Positions 1-8,535 of a stretch of DNA of 64,000 bases are shown in pieces. The notes under the pieces are model-generated. The model had not been told where the DNA came from and did not search any database. It worked only from the letters and a program-made list of their open reading frames with translations. Numbering within the stretch: position 1 is the stretch's first letter; each line of letters starts with the position of its first letter. The translations under genes and the position numbers were made by a program. The stretch comes from Leucobacter aridicollis (GTDB lineage: Bacteria; Actinomycetota; Actinomycetes; Actinomycetales; Microbacteriaceae): positions 1,178,001-1,242,000 of the forward strand of contig NZ_CP075339.1 in the NCBI RefSeq assembly GCF_024399335.1, given 5' to 3'.

Positions 1-106
1 GGATGACGATGTCGCCCGCGCCTTTCGCGAAGTCTTCGACGAGGCCGGCGCTCGGTGCGACGAGTCGCGCCTCAAGCTCGGCTTCGGATGTAAAACCCTG
101 TGGCAT
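1..106 (-). CDS. NAD-dependent epimerase/oxidoreductase family protein, N-terminal fragment
   Basis: Partial gene running off the left edge; only the first 35 residues are visible (MPQGFTSEAELEARL, continuing to GDIVI). The ATG is preceded by GGAGG (114-118 on the complement) at 7-nt spacing, which fixes the start. The pattern of a short helical leader followed by a GDIVI strand resembles NAD(P)-binding epimerase/dehydratase-like proteins of Actinobacteria, where a glycine-rich dinucleotide loop follows at once; that loop lies outside the window, so the family call is inference. It diverges from the ROK regulator gene, which may control it. Confidence 0.45.
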   Translation of the reverse strand, partial: MPQGFTSEAELEARLVAPSAGLVEDFAKGAGDIVI

Positions 107-157
107 TCTCGATCCTCCATTGGTTCGTTAGCGAGCGATTCGCATGAGTGAAATTAA

Positions 158-210
158 ACACCAAGGTGTGATAATTCGCAATATTCGATCTGTGTCCCCG
201 TAAACACGGG
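158..210. promoter_or_regulatory. Two small palindromes in a divergent intergenic region
   Basis: The 242-bp gap between the divergent oxidoreductase and ROK genes is visibly AT-richer than its surroundings. It holds ACACC-AA-GGTGT (158-169) and CCCGT-AAAC-ACGGG (197-210). Either could be an operator for the adjacent ROK regulator; no functional evidence is visible beyond symmetry and position. Confidence 0.3.
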
Positions 211-348
211 AAGATGTGGTTCAGTTTTTCTGGCACGGGCAGGGCATATTGGCCATATTCTCGACCTTGGGCATGGGGTGTTGGCTAGGATAATGGCCAC
301 TGTGCGGTGCCAACGCTGGCCCGCGAACTCAGCGCTTGGAGGTGCACC

Positions 349-1476
349 GTGGCAAAAGCGAACTCATCGTCAATTTCGGCGAGAGTGGCGCTCAAGCTTC
401 GCGACGGCGGCCCAGACTCCGTCAACGGCATTGCCGAGGCACTCGAGCTGTCACGAACCTCTGTCGAGAACGTGCTCGGAGTCTTGACGGCCTCGGCTGA
501 CATCACCCGCACCACGGTTGCAGGCAGCGGGGTTGGTCGGCCGTCGCGCCGATACGAGCTTGACGCGCCCGCCGGCTACGTTGCGGGCGTTGACGTGGGC
601 AAGGCGAGCATACGTGTCGTCATCGCAGACCTTGCAGGAACAGTGATTGCAGACCACGCGGGTGGCGGCGTCGGAACGGTCGCCGACGGGGCGTCGAAAC
701 TTGACACCGTGACACTGCAGGTGAAGGCGGCCTTCCAGGAGGCTTCACTCCCGCTCGATAGGCTTCGCGCGGTCGGGCTCTCGCTCCCCGGCATCGTTGA
801 CGAGGCGGGGAGCGTGGTGACGTCAGTCGTCATTCCCGAATGGTCTGGGGTTGATGTTGGCAGTCGGCTGGCCGTCGCGCTGGGTGCCCCCGTTGTCGTC
901 GACAATGGCGTTCGGCTGGCGGCAGTCGCCGAACATGAGCTCGGCGCCGCCCAGCTTGTCGACGACGTGCTGTACCTGTCGGTGGGAAACCGTATCGCGA
1001 TGGGCCTCATACTTGACGGGAAGCCCAGGCGGGGGCGGCACAACGCCGCGGGCGATATTGGCCGCCTGGCGGTTCGGGGCGTTGACCCCGAAACCGGTGA
1101 GATCCGCTGGGCCCACGGAACCGGTGCAGCAGAGCTGTTCCAGCGGGTCCGAGACGACGAGCCAGCCGCTATTCAGGAGCTCGCCGCATTCACTGAGGAG
1201 CTTGCGCATTCGCTCGCAACGCTGATTATGGCAGTGGACCCGGGCAAGGTCGTTGTCGGGGGAGGGCTCTCGCGTGCCCACGACGAGTTCCTCGTGCCGT
1301 TGGGGCGGGCGGTGTCGCGCCGCATTCGGTTGGCAGCGGAAGTGCCGATCGTTGGGGCCCGACTGGGGGACGAGGCAGCTGCACACGGGGCGCTCGTGCA
1401 CGCTTTTGCCCACGCCTCCGAGCGAATCTATGGAATTGCGGGAATGACGGTGCCGAGAATCACGCCAATCGCGTAA
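349..1476 (+). CDS. ROK-family transcriptional regulator
   Basis: 375-residue ROK (repressor, ORF, kinase) protein. An N-terminal winged-helix region (about residues 5-65, with GIAEALELSRTSVENVLGVL) precedes an actin-like sugar-kinase fold starting at YVAGVDVGKASIRVVIADL. VGLSLPGIVD and the VVVGGGLSRA stretch are typical of the ROK ATPase fold. The cysteine-rich ROK zinc motif (CxCGxxGC) is not seen where expected, so sugar-kinase activity is doubtful and a regulatory role is more likely. The GTG start is chosen because GGAGGT (337-342 region) lies 6 nt upstream; an in-frame ATG at 307 lacks such a site. It probably responds to a sugar or sugar phosphate and may act on the divergent oxidoreductase gene. 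Confidence 0.75.
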   Translation: MAKANSSSISARVALKLRDGGPDSVNGIAEALELSRTSVENVLGVLTASADITRTTVAGSGVGRPSRRYELDAPAGYVAGVDVGKASIRVVIADLAGTVIADHAGGGVGTVADGASKLDTVTLQVKAAFQEASLPLDRLRAVGLSLPGIVDEAGSVVTSVVIPEWSGVDVGSRLAVALGAPVVVDNGVRLAAVAEHELGAAQLVDDVLYLSVGNRIAMGLILDGKPRRGRHNAAGDIGRLAVRGVDPETGEIRWAHGTGAAELFQRVRDDEPAAIQELAAFTEELAHSLATLIMAVDPGKVVVGGGLSRAHDEFLVPLGRAVSRRIRLAAEVPIVGARLGDEAAAHGALVHAFAHASERIYGIAGMTVPRITPIA

Positions 1477-1780
1477 GACGAGCCGAACCGCTCGACGGCT
1501 GGCAGGCTGGCCTGCCGTACGGGTGGGCTGACCTGCTGCACGGGTGGGCTGACTGGGCGGGAGCCAAAACGGGCCGCTGCGGTTGCGCGATCCTGCGGAT
1601 TTGATCCCCACTATGCGCTGCCGAAGCCGTGTCGCGTAAAGAGTGCGATTTCCTACGGTATGGAGGCGCTGATTCGCCTGGATCGCTTGAACCGTGGGTG
1701 CCTAAATGCTGGTTCAGTCGAATCGTTGCCGCCGTTCGCGGCCGCGATCGCCGGGTGGCGTCTACAGCTGAGCGCCACGG

Positions 1781-1810
1781 CTGAATCTACCGAGACACCG
1801 GTGTTAGACT
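1781..1810 (+). promoter_or_regulatory. Putative sucCD promoter
   Basis: CTGAAT (1781-1786) and TAGACT (1805-1810) separated by 18 bp look like a housekeeping sigma promoter, with TAGACT a common actinobacterial -10. Transcription would begin near 1817, leaving a leader of about 70 nt before sucC. Confidence 0.4.
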
Positions 1811-1829
1811 GGCAAACGGTCGACATTTC

Positions 1830-1843
1830 TCTCGACATCGAGA
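1830..1843. promoter_or_regulatory. Palindrome in the sucC leader
   Basis: Perfect dyad TCTCGA-CA-TCGAGA just downstream of the inferred start point, followed by CATTTTT. It overlaps short direct repeats of TCGACAT (1820-1826, 1832-1838). It could be a repressor site blocking elongation or a weak attenuator hairpin for the TCA-cycle genes. Confidence 0.35.
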
Positions 1844-1889
1844 CATTTTTGCCTCGGGTAACCAAACATCCCAAGCAGAAGGACAGTAC

Positions 1890-3056
1890 GTGGATCTGTA
1901 CGAGTACCAGGCACGCGATCTTTTCGAACGATACGGGGTGCCGGTGCTCCCCGGCATCGTCGCTGACACCCCCGAGGAGGTGCGTGCAGCAGCCGAGAAG
2001 CTTGGTGGCGTCGTCGTCGTCAAGGCTCAGGTAAAGGTCGGCGGTCGCGGCAAGGCTGGCGGCGTGAAGGTCGCAAAGAACCCCGACGAGGCGTTTGAGG
2101 CCGCGCAGGCAATCCTCGGCCTCGACATCAAGGGCCACACAGTCAACCGCGTCATGGTTGCCGCTGGCGCTGACATCAAGGAGGAGTTCTACTTCTCAGT
2201 CCTGCTCGACCGGGCAAACAGGTCGTACCTCTCGCTGTGCAGCGTTGAGGGTGGCATGGAGATCGAGGTCCTCGCAGTCGAGAAGCCCGAGGCTCTCGCG
2301 CGTATCGAGATCGATCCGATCGCCGGCATTGACGCGGCAAAGGCCGAGGAGATCGCACGTGCGGCGAAGTTCCCTGAGGAGCTCGTCGGCAAGGTCGTGC
2401 CCGTCTTCCAGAAGCTCTACGAGGTTTACGTCGGTGAAGACGCAACCCTCGTCGAGGTCAACCCGCTCGTGCTCACAGGCGAGGGCGACATCGTCGCACT
2501 CGACGGCAAGGTCTCGCTCGACGAGAACGCTGACTTCCGCCAGCCGGGCCACGTTGAGCTCGAGGACAAGGCAGCCGAGGATCCGCTCGAGGCGAAGGCC
2601 AAGGCTCAGGATCTCAACTACGTGAAGCTCGACGGCGAGGTTGGTGTCATCGGCAACGGTGCAGGCCTCGTGATGTCGACGCTTGACGTCGTTGCCTACG
2701 CTGGCGAGAACCACGGCAACGTGAAGCCCGCGAACTTCCTCGACATCGGCGGCGGTGCATCGGCTGAGGTTATGGCTGCTGGCCTTGACGTCATCCTCGG
2801 CGACCCGCAGGTGAAGTCGGTCTTCGTGAACGTCTTCGGCGGAATCACCGCGTGTGACGCAGTCGCAAACGGCATCGTCGGCGCGCTCGAGAAGCTCGGT
2901 GACGCAGCGAACAAGCCCCTTGTTGTTCGCCTCGACGGCAACAACGTTGAGGAGGGGCGCCGCATCCTCAACGAGGCGAACCACCCGCTCGTGACCCAGG
3001 CCGCCACGATGGACGAGGGCGCCGACAAGGCCACCGAGCTCGCCAACGCACGCTGA
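1890..3056 (+). CDS. sucC: Succinate-CoA ligase, beta subunit
   Basis: 388 residues, the usual length. It catalyses, with SucD, succinyl-CoA + NDP + Pi to succinate + NTP + CoA in the TCA cycle. [19 protein letters not shown] is the hallmark N-terminus; the ATP-grasp domain follows with [20 protein letters not shown] (about residues 43-62) and the metal-binding VEVNPLVLT region. The C-terminal ligase domain contains FLDIGGGAS and [13 protein letters not shown]. The start is GTG with an AAGGA-like site 8 nt upstream. It is followed 34 bp later by sucD, so the two form an operon. Its product links to Kgd (23.4-27.1 kb), which makes succinic semialdehyde from alpha-ketoglutarate as a bypass of succinyl-CoA. 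Confidence 0.97.
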   Translation: MDLYEYQARDLFERYGVPVLPGIVADTPEEVRAAAEKLGGVVVVKAQVKVGGRGKAGGVKVAKNPDEAFEAAQAILGLDIKGHTVNRVMVAAGADIKEEFYFSVLLDRANRSYLSLCSVEGGMEIEVLAVEKPEALARIEIDPIAGIDAAKAEEIARAAKFPEELVGKVVPVFQKLYEVYVGEDATLVEVNPLVLTGEGDIVALDGKVSLDENADFRQPGHVELEDKAAEDPLEAKAKAQDLNYVKLDGEVGVIGNGAGLVMSTLDVVAYAGENHGNVKPANFLDIGGGASAEVMAAGLDVILGDPQVKSVFVNVFGGITACDAVANGIVGALEKLGDAANKPLVVRLDGNNVEEGRRILNEANHPLVTQAATMDEGADKATELANAR

Positions 3057-3090
3057 ACCGCCCCCTGGAACTAGAAGGAATTACAGAACT

Positions 3091-3993
3091 ATGTCGATCT
3101 TCCTGAACAAGGATTCAAAGGTCATCGTCCAGGGCATCACCGGCGGCGAAGGCACAAAGCACACTGCGCGCATGCTCGCTGCCGGCACCCAGGTCGTCGG
3201 TGGCGTGAACGCCCGCAAGGCAGGCACGACAGTGTCGCATGTTGACGCTGACGGCAACGCAGTCGAGCTTCCCGTCTTCGCGACGGTTGCTGAGGCGATG
3301 GCTGAGACCGGAGCCGACGTTTCGGTCGCATTCGTGCCGCCCGCCTTCACAAAGGATGCGGCGATCGAGGCAATCGATGCAAGCATCGGCCTGCTCGTGA
3401 TCATCACCGAGGGCGTGCCCGTGAAGGACTCGGCTGAGCTCTGGGCTCACGCCAAGGCCACCGGTGGCAAGACTCGCATCATCGGCCCGAACTGCCCCGG
3501 CATCATCACCCCGGGCGAGGCGCTTGCAGGCATCACGCCTGCGACGATCACCGGCAAGGGCCCGATCGGTCTCGTGTCGAAGTCGGGTACCCTCACCTAC
3601 CAGATGATGTACGAGCTCCGTGATCTCGGTTTCTCGACCGCAATCGGTATCGGTGGCGACCCCGTCATCGGAACAACGCACATCGATGCGCTCGAGGCGT
3701 TCGAGAACGACCCCGAGACCAAGGCAATCGTGATGATCGGTGAGATCGGTGGCGACGCTGAGGAGCGCGCAGCCGAGTACATCAAGGCGAACGTCACGAA
3801 GCCTGTAGTCGGCTACGTTGCGGGCTTCACCGCTCCCGAGGGCAAGACGATGGGCCACGCTGGCGCCATTGTGTCGGGCTCGGCGGGCACCGCTCAGGCG
3901 AAGAAGGAGGCCCTCGAGGCCGCAGGCGTGAAGGTCGGTAAGACTCCGACCGAGACCGCCGAGCTGCTGCGCGCTGCTTTCGCACAGCTGTAA
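3091..3993 (+). CDS. sucD: Succinate-CoA ligase, alpha subunit
   Basis: 300 residues, normal length. Residues 1-125 form the CoA-binding Rossmann domain ([19 protein letters not shown]). GPNCPGI (132-138), SKSGTLTYQ (163-171) and the MGHAGAIV segment with the phosphorylated active-site His256 are present. The ATG has AGAAGGA at about 3071-3077. The final codons (CTTTCGCACAGCTGTAA) are part of a 30-bp sequence repeated exactly 97 bp downstream, see the repeat entry. A strong hairpin terminator closes the operon. Confidence 0.97.
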   Translation: MSIFLNKDSKVIVQGITGGEGTKHTARMLAAGTQVVGGVNARKAGTTVSHVDADGNAVELPVFATVAEAMAETGADVSVAFVPPAFTKDAAIEAIDASIGLLVIITEGVPVKDSAELWAHAKATGGKTRIIGPNCPGIITPGEALAGITPATITGKGPIGLVSKSGTLTYQMMYELRDLGFSTAIGIGGDPVIGTTHIDALEAFENDPETKAIVMIGEIGGDAEERAAEYIKANVTKPVVGYVAGFTAPEGKTMGHAGAIVSGSAGTAQAKKEALEAAGVKVGKTPTETAELLRAAFAQL

Positions 3994-4102
3994 CGCGCAG
4001 CGATTGACCGCGAACGCTGCTGGCGCTACCGCGTCAGTGGCAGGCGAACCAGCGCCGATGCCACTGCGTCGGGCTTTCGCACAGCTGTAACGCGCAGCGA
4101 TT
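3976..4102 (+). repeat. 30-bp exact direct repeat of the sucD 3' end flanking a 67-bp spacer
   Basis: Positions 3976-4005 (last sucD codons, stop and 12 bp beyond) are identical to 4073-4102. The 67 bp between them (4006-4072) hold an inverted repeat AGTGGCA (4036-4042) / TGCCACT (4059-4065) and GGCGCT/AGCGCC. The second copy leads directly into the sucD terminator, so the original junction is probably copy 2 and the sequence from 3976 to 4072 an inserted or duplicated piece. Confidence 0.85.
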
Positions 4103-4103
4103 A

Positions 4104-4145
4104 CGCACAGGACCCCGCAGGCATTTGCCTGCGGGGTCCTGTGCG
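4104..4145. terminator. sucCD terminator, 20-bp perfect stem
   Basis: Arms 4104-4123 and 4126-4145 are fully complementary around a TT centre (CGCACAGGACCCCGC... mirrored). No T-run follows. It lies between convergent sucD and metQ and may serve both strands. Confidence 0.85.
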
Positions 4146-4231
4146 TCCTGGGGATTCCGGTTGAGTAGCCCCACCAGCGCTGGCCCCCGGGCCGGGGTGC
4201 CGGCCCTGCTCGTGCCGATCTGCCCCGCAAA

Positions 4232-4302
4232 TGCACACGATCCTCGCAAAACCGCCCCTTAATTCAAGTATTTAACGTGTGGTTTTGCGAGGATCGTGTG
4301 CA
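4232..4302. repeat. 22-bp perfect inverted repeat with 27-nt spacer
   Basis: Arms 4232-4253 and 4281-4302 are perfectly complementary (outer bases TGCACACGATCC, inner bases GCAAAACC). The AT-rich spacer is 4254-4280. It lies 86 bp after the sucD terminator, between convergent genes. Not a standard terminator: the loop is long and no T-run follows. Its inner sequence resembles a hairpin at 57824-57864. Confidence 0.8.
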
Positions 4303-4410
4303 CCGGCGAGGCGAGCCGAGAGGCAAGGCCTTGGCGGCGCGGGTTCGGGGCGACCTCCAGCGGCGGCGAGGCATGCCCGGCGCCAGCCCGGCACTCCGGC
4401 CGCGTCAGCG

Positions 4411-5247
4411 CTAGAAGGCTGCAGGCACGTCGAACTCTTCGAGCACGGCGCGCACTTCGTCGCTGTGGAACGCCCGTGCGAGGGCCTTCACCTCTGGCGA
4501 GTTCTGATTGTCTGCGCGGCTCACGAGCGACACCGCGAACTGCGGGTCTTGCTCAACAGCAATCGCATCTTCTCCCGGCACGAGCCCAAGCTGGCGTGCG
4601 AACGTGCCGTGCAGGAAGACGCCGTCGGCCTCTGGATACGCCGCGTTCAACTGCATGAGATCTACCTCAGTGAACTGGAGGTTCTGAGGGTTCTCGACGA
4701 CGTCCTTCACCGTGACCTCCCACTTATCGACCTTTGGGTCGAGCTTGATGAGCCCCGCGCTCGCGTACATCTGTAGCGCGCGCGACTGGTTCGAGAGATC
4801 CTGTGGAACGACGATGTGGCCGCCCTCAGGGATGTCCTCCATGCTCTCGTGCTTGCTCGAGTACGTGCCGACAACGGTGAGATACACGGGTTCGATCGCG
4901 ACGAGCGACGCGTTGTTTGCGGCGTTGAAGTCTTCCATGAACGGCGGGTGCTGTACGAAGTTCGCGTCGAGCTCGCCTGCGGCGAGCATCGTGTTCGGCT
5001 GCACGTAGTCCGCGACCTCGACGAGTTCGATTGAGTACGGCTCCTCGATTGCCTCGGCAGCGGCACGCACGACTTCGGGCATTGGAGTTGTCGTCGCGGC
5101 AACCTTGAGCACGTGTGTGCCGGAGGTGTCATCGGCAGTGCTGTCTGCGCCTGGGGTTGCCGCGCAACCGGCAAGCGCCAGCATCGCCGTTGCGAGGGCG
5201 GCGGCCGTGATGAGCCTCGGGTGCTTGGAGGGTGTCGAGCGAATCAT
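4411..5247 (-). CDS. metQ: Methionine ABC transporter substrate-binding lipoprotein
   Basis: 278 residues of the NlpA/MetQ family. A lipoprotein signal peptide ends at the lipobox LAGC (Cys28), so the protein should be anchored on the outer face of the membrane. VLKVAATTTPMPEVVRAA, ELDANFVQHPPFMEDFN and VVPQDLSNQSRALQ match the family. It is the last gene of metN-metI-metQ, 40 bp after metI. The likely ligand is methionine, D or L; NlpA relatives can bind other small amino acids, so the substrate is inferred from the operon. Confidence 0.85.
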   Translation of the reverse strand: MIRSTPSKHPRLITAAALATAMLALAGCAATPGADSTADDTSGTHVLKVAATTTPMPEVVRAAAEAIEEPYSIELVEVADYVQPNTMLAAGELDANFVQHPPFMEDFNAANNASLVAIEPVYLTVVGTYSSKHESMEDIPEGGHIVVPQDLSNQSRALQMYASAGLIKLDPKVDKWEVTVKDVVENPQNLQFTEVDLMQLNAAYPEADGVFLHGTFARQLGLVPGEDAIAVEQDPQFAVSLVSRADNQNSPEVKALARAFHSDEVRAVLEEFDVPAAF

Positions 5248-5287
5248 TGTGTGTCTCCTTTCGGGCCGTGGCTATGCCATCGGCCGG

Positions 5288-5971
5288 TTAACGCTTGTCG
5301 AGTGCGCGCGAGATCCTGAGGCCGGTGGCCTGCAGCAGAACGACGCAGGCGACGATGAGCAGAATCGTGGTGTACATAAGGGTGAAGTCGTATCGCTGGT
5401 AGCCGTAACGCATCGCGAAGTCCCCGATACCGCCGCCACCGACCACGCCGAGCACTGTCGAGTACGACACGAAGCTCACAGTCGCCGAGGTGAGCGCATA
5501 CACGAGGCCTGAGCGGCCGTCGACGAGGAGAAACCGGAAGACTGTTTGTGGCACTGTCGCGCCCATCGAAGCCGCGGCCTGCCAGAGGCCACTCGGTAGC
5601 TCGAGGAGGATCTGCTCCGTGAGGCGCGCATAGATCGCGACTGCGACGAAGGCGAGCGGGAATGTCGCGGCGACGGTTCCGAAGCTTGTGCCAAACACGA
5701 GGCGCGTGAGCGGGATCATGAACACAACGAACAGGAGAAAGGGGAACGACCGAAACACGGTGACGTACAGGTCGGCGATGAGCCAGACGGCCCGGTTCTC
5801 GAGGATTCCGCCTGCGCGGGTGAGCGTGATGACGACGCCGAGTGGCAGCCCGATGAGTACGGCGACAACGATGGACGTGAGCACCATGTAGCCCGTCTCA
5901 GCCATCGCTGTGGCGATCTCGGCTCCGTGCTCGGCGAACACTCGCTGGAACTCCGTGAGGATCGCATTCAT
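5288..5971 (-). CDS. metI: Methionine ABC transporter permease
   Basis: 227 residues with about five membrane helices; typical MetI length. MVLTSIVVAVLIGLPLGVVITLTRAGG and the coupling-helix region LLELPSGLWQAAASMGATVPQTVFRFLL (EAA-like loop contacting MetN) identify the family. Its ATG overlaps the metN stop by 4 nt (ATGA), so translation is coupled. Forms the membrane channel of MetNIQ. Confidence 0.88.
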   Translation of the reverse strand: MNAILTEFQRVFAEHGAEIATAMAETGYMVLTSIVVAVLIGLPLGVVITLTRAGGILENRAVWLIADLYVTVFRSFPFLLFVVFMIPLTRLVFGTSFGTVAATFPLAFVAVAIYARLTEQILLELPSGLWQAAASMGATVPQTVFRFLLVDGRSGLVYALTSATVSFVSYSTVLGVVGGGGIGDFAMRYGYQRYDFTLMYTTILLIVACVVLLQATGLRISRALDKR

Positions 5972-6729
5972 CGGCGGAGCTCCGCTCTCACGTGCTCGAC
6001 GTAGCTGAGTTCCCGTGAGTCAGCGTGTGACTCGACCCGGATGATGTCTCGCAGTTCGCCCGCTTCGAATATCGCTGCCGAATCGCAGCTGCGCTTCACG
6101 GCGTCGAGCTCGTGTGTCACCAGCACGATACTTGTTCCGAACTCAGACCGGGTGGCGCCCAACAGGGTGAGGATCTCTCCTGTCGTGTGAGTGTCGAGCG
6201 CAGAGGTCGGTTCGTCACAGAGCAGCATTGTTGGGTTCGTCGCGAGGGCACGCGCGATTGCGACGCGCTGTTTCTCGCCGCCGGAGAGCTGGGCTGGGTA
6301 GTGGTCAAGGCGTGGCCCGAGCCCGACGAACTCGGCGAGCTCAGCGACGCGACGCGCGGCGTCGGTGCCTCTGGCTCGCTGTAGCTTGAGGGGAAGCGCG
6401 ATGTTGTCGCGCACCGTGAGGTTGCCGACGAGGTTGAACGATTGGAAGACGACGCCGATCCGATGGCGCACGGCGTTGAGCTCTCGCTGGGTGAGCGTCG
6501 CGAGGTCAATGCCGTCGAACAGGACGCGGCCGCTCGTGGGGTGGTCGAGTCCGTTCATCATGCGAAGCAGTGTCGACTTGCCTGCACCACTCTCGCCCAC
6601 GACACCGAATACGGCGCCTCGTGGCACAGCAAGGGAAACGTCTGTCAGGGCGTTCACTTCCTGTGCGCCTGTGCCAAAGCTCCGGGTGACATGAATGAAC
6701 TCCACGGCGGGAGCTGTTGGAGCGGTCAT
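5968..6729 (-). CDS. metN: Methionine ABC transporter ATP-binding protein
   Basis: 253 residues. Walker [10 protein letters not shown], signature [15 protein letters not shown] and Walker [12 protein letters not shown] are all intact. The ATG at 6729 ([18 protein letters not shown]) is chosen because family homology begins there; the frame stays open further upstream but encodes low-quality sequence. No clear Shine-Dalgarno is visible. The protein lacks the C-terminal NIL/ACT-like domain of classical MetN, which senses methionine (trans-inhibition). First gene of the operon. I saw no SAM riboswitch or obvious operator in the 157 bp between it and the divergent ohr-like gene. Confidence 0.85.
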   Translation of the reverse strand: MTAPTAPAVEFIHVTRSFGTGAQEVNALTDVSLAVPRGAVFGVVGESGAGKSTLLRMMNGLDHPTSGRVLFDGIDLATLTQRELNAVRHRIGVVFQSFNLVGNLTVRDNIALPLKLQRARGTDAARRVAELAEFVGLGPRLDHYPAQLSGGEKQRVAIARALATNPTMLLCDEPTSALDTHTTGEILTLLGATRSEFGTSIVLVTHELDAVKRSCDSAAIFEAGELRDIIRVESHADSRELSYVEHVRAELRR

Positions 6730-6886
6730 CGTGCGTGCATCTCGGTGAGTCGGACTTTCGGGGAGGGATGGAGGCGGTGTGTGGTTGTCGGGGCCGGCCT
6801 GGACAACCCTGCAAGCATGACACATTTATTGGACTGCGTCTAACTTGTGGGTAATGTGGATGAGACCACTGTCGAAAGGAGTCCAG

Positions 6887-7342
6887 GTGAACGACCGAGA
6901 AACCACGGAAACACCCGGCCATGGCCCGGCCCTGTACACGGCTGTCGCGCGAAACTCGACGGGTGTTAACGGCGAGAGCACAGCAGAAGGTGGACTGACT
7001 GTCGCTGTCGCGTCTCCTCCGACTGGCGCTGGCTCTGCCCCCGCGGGAACGACGAACCCCGAGGAACTCCTCGCGCTGTCGTGGGCGACGTGCCTGAACG
7101 CGGCGGCGCGCGTCGTTGCGGGAGCTGGCGTCGAGGTTTCGGCGCGTGTCGAGATCTCGCTGCACGCGCGCGGGGCGGGCGACGGGTATGAGTTCTCCGG
7201 GCGCGCGGAGCTCTTCTTTGCCGGGATCGAGGAACCGCAAGCTGAGGCACTGGCGGCAGCCGCCCACGCACGATGCCCGGTCTCGCGAATGCTTGCGGGA
7301 ACCTCGCGCGTGGAGGTCGCCGCAGTGGGCGCCCCGCGCTGA
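6887..7342 (+). CDS. Ohr/OsmC-family peroxidase
   Basis: 151 residues. Both cysteines needed for Ohr thiol peroxidase activity are present: Cys69 in LSWATCLNAAARV and Cys130 in HARCPVSRM. ALYTAVARNSTGVNGES is the usual N-terminal beta-strand region. It should reduce organic hydroperoxides using lipoyl or other thiols. GTG start with AAGGAG about 8 nt upstream (GAAAGGAGTCCAG). It diverges from metN. Ohr rather than OsmC is favoured by the spacing of about 60 residues between the cysteines, but the subfamily is not certain. Confidence 0.8.
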   Translation: MNDRETTETPGHGPALYTAVARNSTGVNGESTAEGGLTVAVASPPTGAGSAPAGTTNPEELLALSWATCLNAAARVVAGAGVEVSARVEISLHARGAGDGYEFSGRAELFFAGIEEPQAEALAAAAHARCPVSRMLAGTSRVEVAAVGAPR

Positions 7343-7434
7343 CACGCTCGATGACCGCAGCGACACTCCGCCCAGGGGCGGGCGCCGGACCCGTCACGAT
7401 TCGCAACACGGAACAGTGTGGGGGATCTGTCGGG

Positions 7435-7440
7435 GATACT
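7435..7440 (+). promoter_or_regulatory. Leaderless -10 box of the MetE-like gene
   Basis: GATACT followed by exactly 6 nt (TGAAGC) and the ATG; no ribosome binding site. The same arrangement, nearly the same bases, precedes the gene at 29757. Confidence 0.4.
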
Positions 7441-7446
7441 TGAAGC

Positions 7447-8502
7447 ATGAGCGACAGTCAGGTCCAGGGAGCCCACCTCGTGGGAAGCATCAACTTTGAC
7501 GACGCGGAGCAGACGATGCGCGTCGCCGCCGAAGAACTCGGGGGCCTCCTCCGCAGGATTCCCGACGGCGAGGTTGGGGAGCGCTTTCACTGGATCCTCT
7601 TCCAGGCAGATAGGCTCGGCGCAGCCGAGGGCATTGAGCGGGTCGGTGACACGCCGATCCCGATGCGCATGCTCGACATTCGCCCCGTGAAGCTCGCGCA
7701 GGGCGTGCAGGCGGCGGATGTCACATTGCCGCCGCTCGGATACGCGGCAGCGGCCGTCGAATCCTGGCGCACCTTTAGCGGGCTGAAAGCCGCCGGGGTC
7801 ATCCCCGCGAAGACTCGCTTCCAGGTTTCCCTGCCCACACCGCTCGGCGTCGTCGCAAGCCTCGTGCTCGCTGCGGACCGCGAGGCATTCGAGCCCGTCT
7901 ACGAGCGCGCGCTCGCTGCCGAGCTTGCCGAGATTGTCGCCACAATTCCGGGCGATGAACTCGCGATTCAGTGGGACGCGGCGCTCGAATTTGCAATTCT
8001 TGAGGGGCTCACCGCGCACACCGGTGACCGCTACGAGTGGTTCGGCGACGTCTGGGATGCGACCAGCGAGCGGCTTGCCCGGCAGATCGACAGGGTGCCG
8101 CTCGACGTCGAGGTCGGCGTCCACCTCTGCTATGGAGACGTCGCTGAGAAGCACTTCGTCGAACCGCGCGATGCCGCACACCTCACCCGGTTTGCAAACG
8201 CGGTCGCCGCCGCGGCCGAGCGAGACCTCACCTGGCTCCACCTCCCGGTTCCGATCGAACGAGACGACACCGAGTTCTTCGGTCCGCTCGCCGAGCTGAA
8301 CGTGCCCGCGACGACTGAGCTATACCTTGGTCTCGTGCACCGCGAGGACGGAGTTGAGGGCGCCACTCGACGTATCGCGGCAGCCACCCAGGTGCTGTCG
8401 CGCGATTTCGGCGTCGCGACCGAGTGCGGGTTCGGGCGAGCGCCCGAAGGCACGACGGTGCCGCTGTTCGAGACACACCGGGCGGTCGCTGCAGCCTGGT
8501 AG
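7447..8502 (+). CDS. MetE-like (UROD/MetE superfamily) zinc protein of unknown substrate
   Basis: 351 residues, about the size of the catalytic half of cobalamin-independent methionine synthase. Residues VGVHLCYGD (His226, Cys228) and ATECGFGR (Cys327) reproduce the HxC...C zinc-thiolate motif that activates homocysteine in MetE. IPDGEVGERFHWI near the N-terminus is typical of small MetE-like barrels in Actinobacteria. The folate-binding N-terminal half of true MetE is absent. It is adjacent to ohr and metNIQ, which suggests a methyl-thiol or methyl-transfer role, but the acceptor and donor are unknown. Probably transcribed as a leaderless mRNA. Confidence 0.55.
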   Translation: MSDSQVQGAHLVGSINFDDAEQTMRVAAEELGGLLRRIPDGEVGERFHWILFQADRLGAAEGIERVGDTPIPMRMLDIRPVKLAQGVQAADVTLPPLGYAAAAVESWRTFSGLKAAGVIPAKTRFQVSLPTPLGVVASLVLAADREAFEPVYERALAAELAEIVATIPGDELAIQWDAALEFAILEGLTAHTGDRYEWFGDVWDATSERLARQIDRVPLDVEVGVHLCYGDVAEKHFVEPRDAAHLTRFANAVAAAAERDLTWLHLPVPIERDDTEFFGPLAELNVPATTELYLGLVHREDGVEGATRRIAAATQVLSRDFGVATECGFGRAPEGTTVPLFETHRAVAAAW

Positions 8503-8521
8503 CCGTGTGCGTGTCGCCGGG

Positions 8522-8527
8522 TAGACT
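8522..8527 (+). promoter_or_regulatory. -10 box of the DUF6350 gene
   Basis: TAGACT with 8 nt to the ATG at 8536 and no ribosome binding site, consistent with a leaderless or near-leaderless transcript. Confidence 0.4.
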
Positions 8528-8535
8528 TTCGGACG

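Larger units (their letters stand above)
1477..1889. other. Intergenic region with hairpin and short direct repeat
   Basis: 413 bp without a convincing gene. It opens with a compact hairpin, GGCAGGC-TG-GCCTGCC (1501-1516), 25 bp after the ROK stop codon and possibly its terminator, though no T-run follows. A 13-bp direct repeat CGGGTGGGCTGAC sits at 1520-1532 and 1541-1553. The right half carries the sucC promoter and leader. Short open frames here have no ribosome binding site. Confidence 0.4.

Noticed and set aside
6730..6886. SAM riboswitch or McbR site upstream of metN
   Set aside because: No SAM-II/IV-like pairing and only a partial TAGAC...GTC match at wrong spacing near 6840.
6826..8241. 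471-codon minus-strand frame across the ohr-like and MetE-like genes
   Set aside because: Both plus-strand genes have recognised cysteine motifs; the minus frame has none and would overlap two genes.
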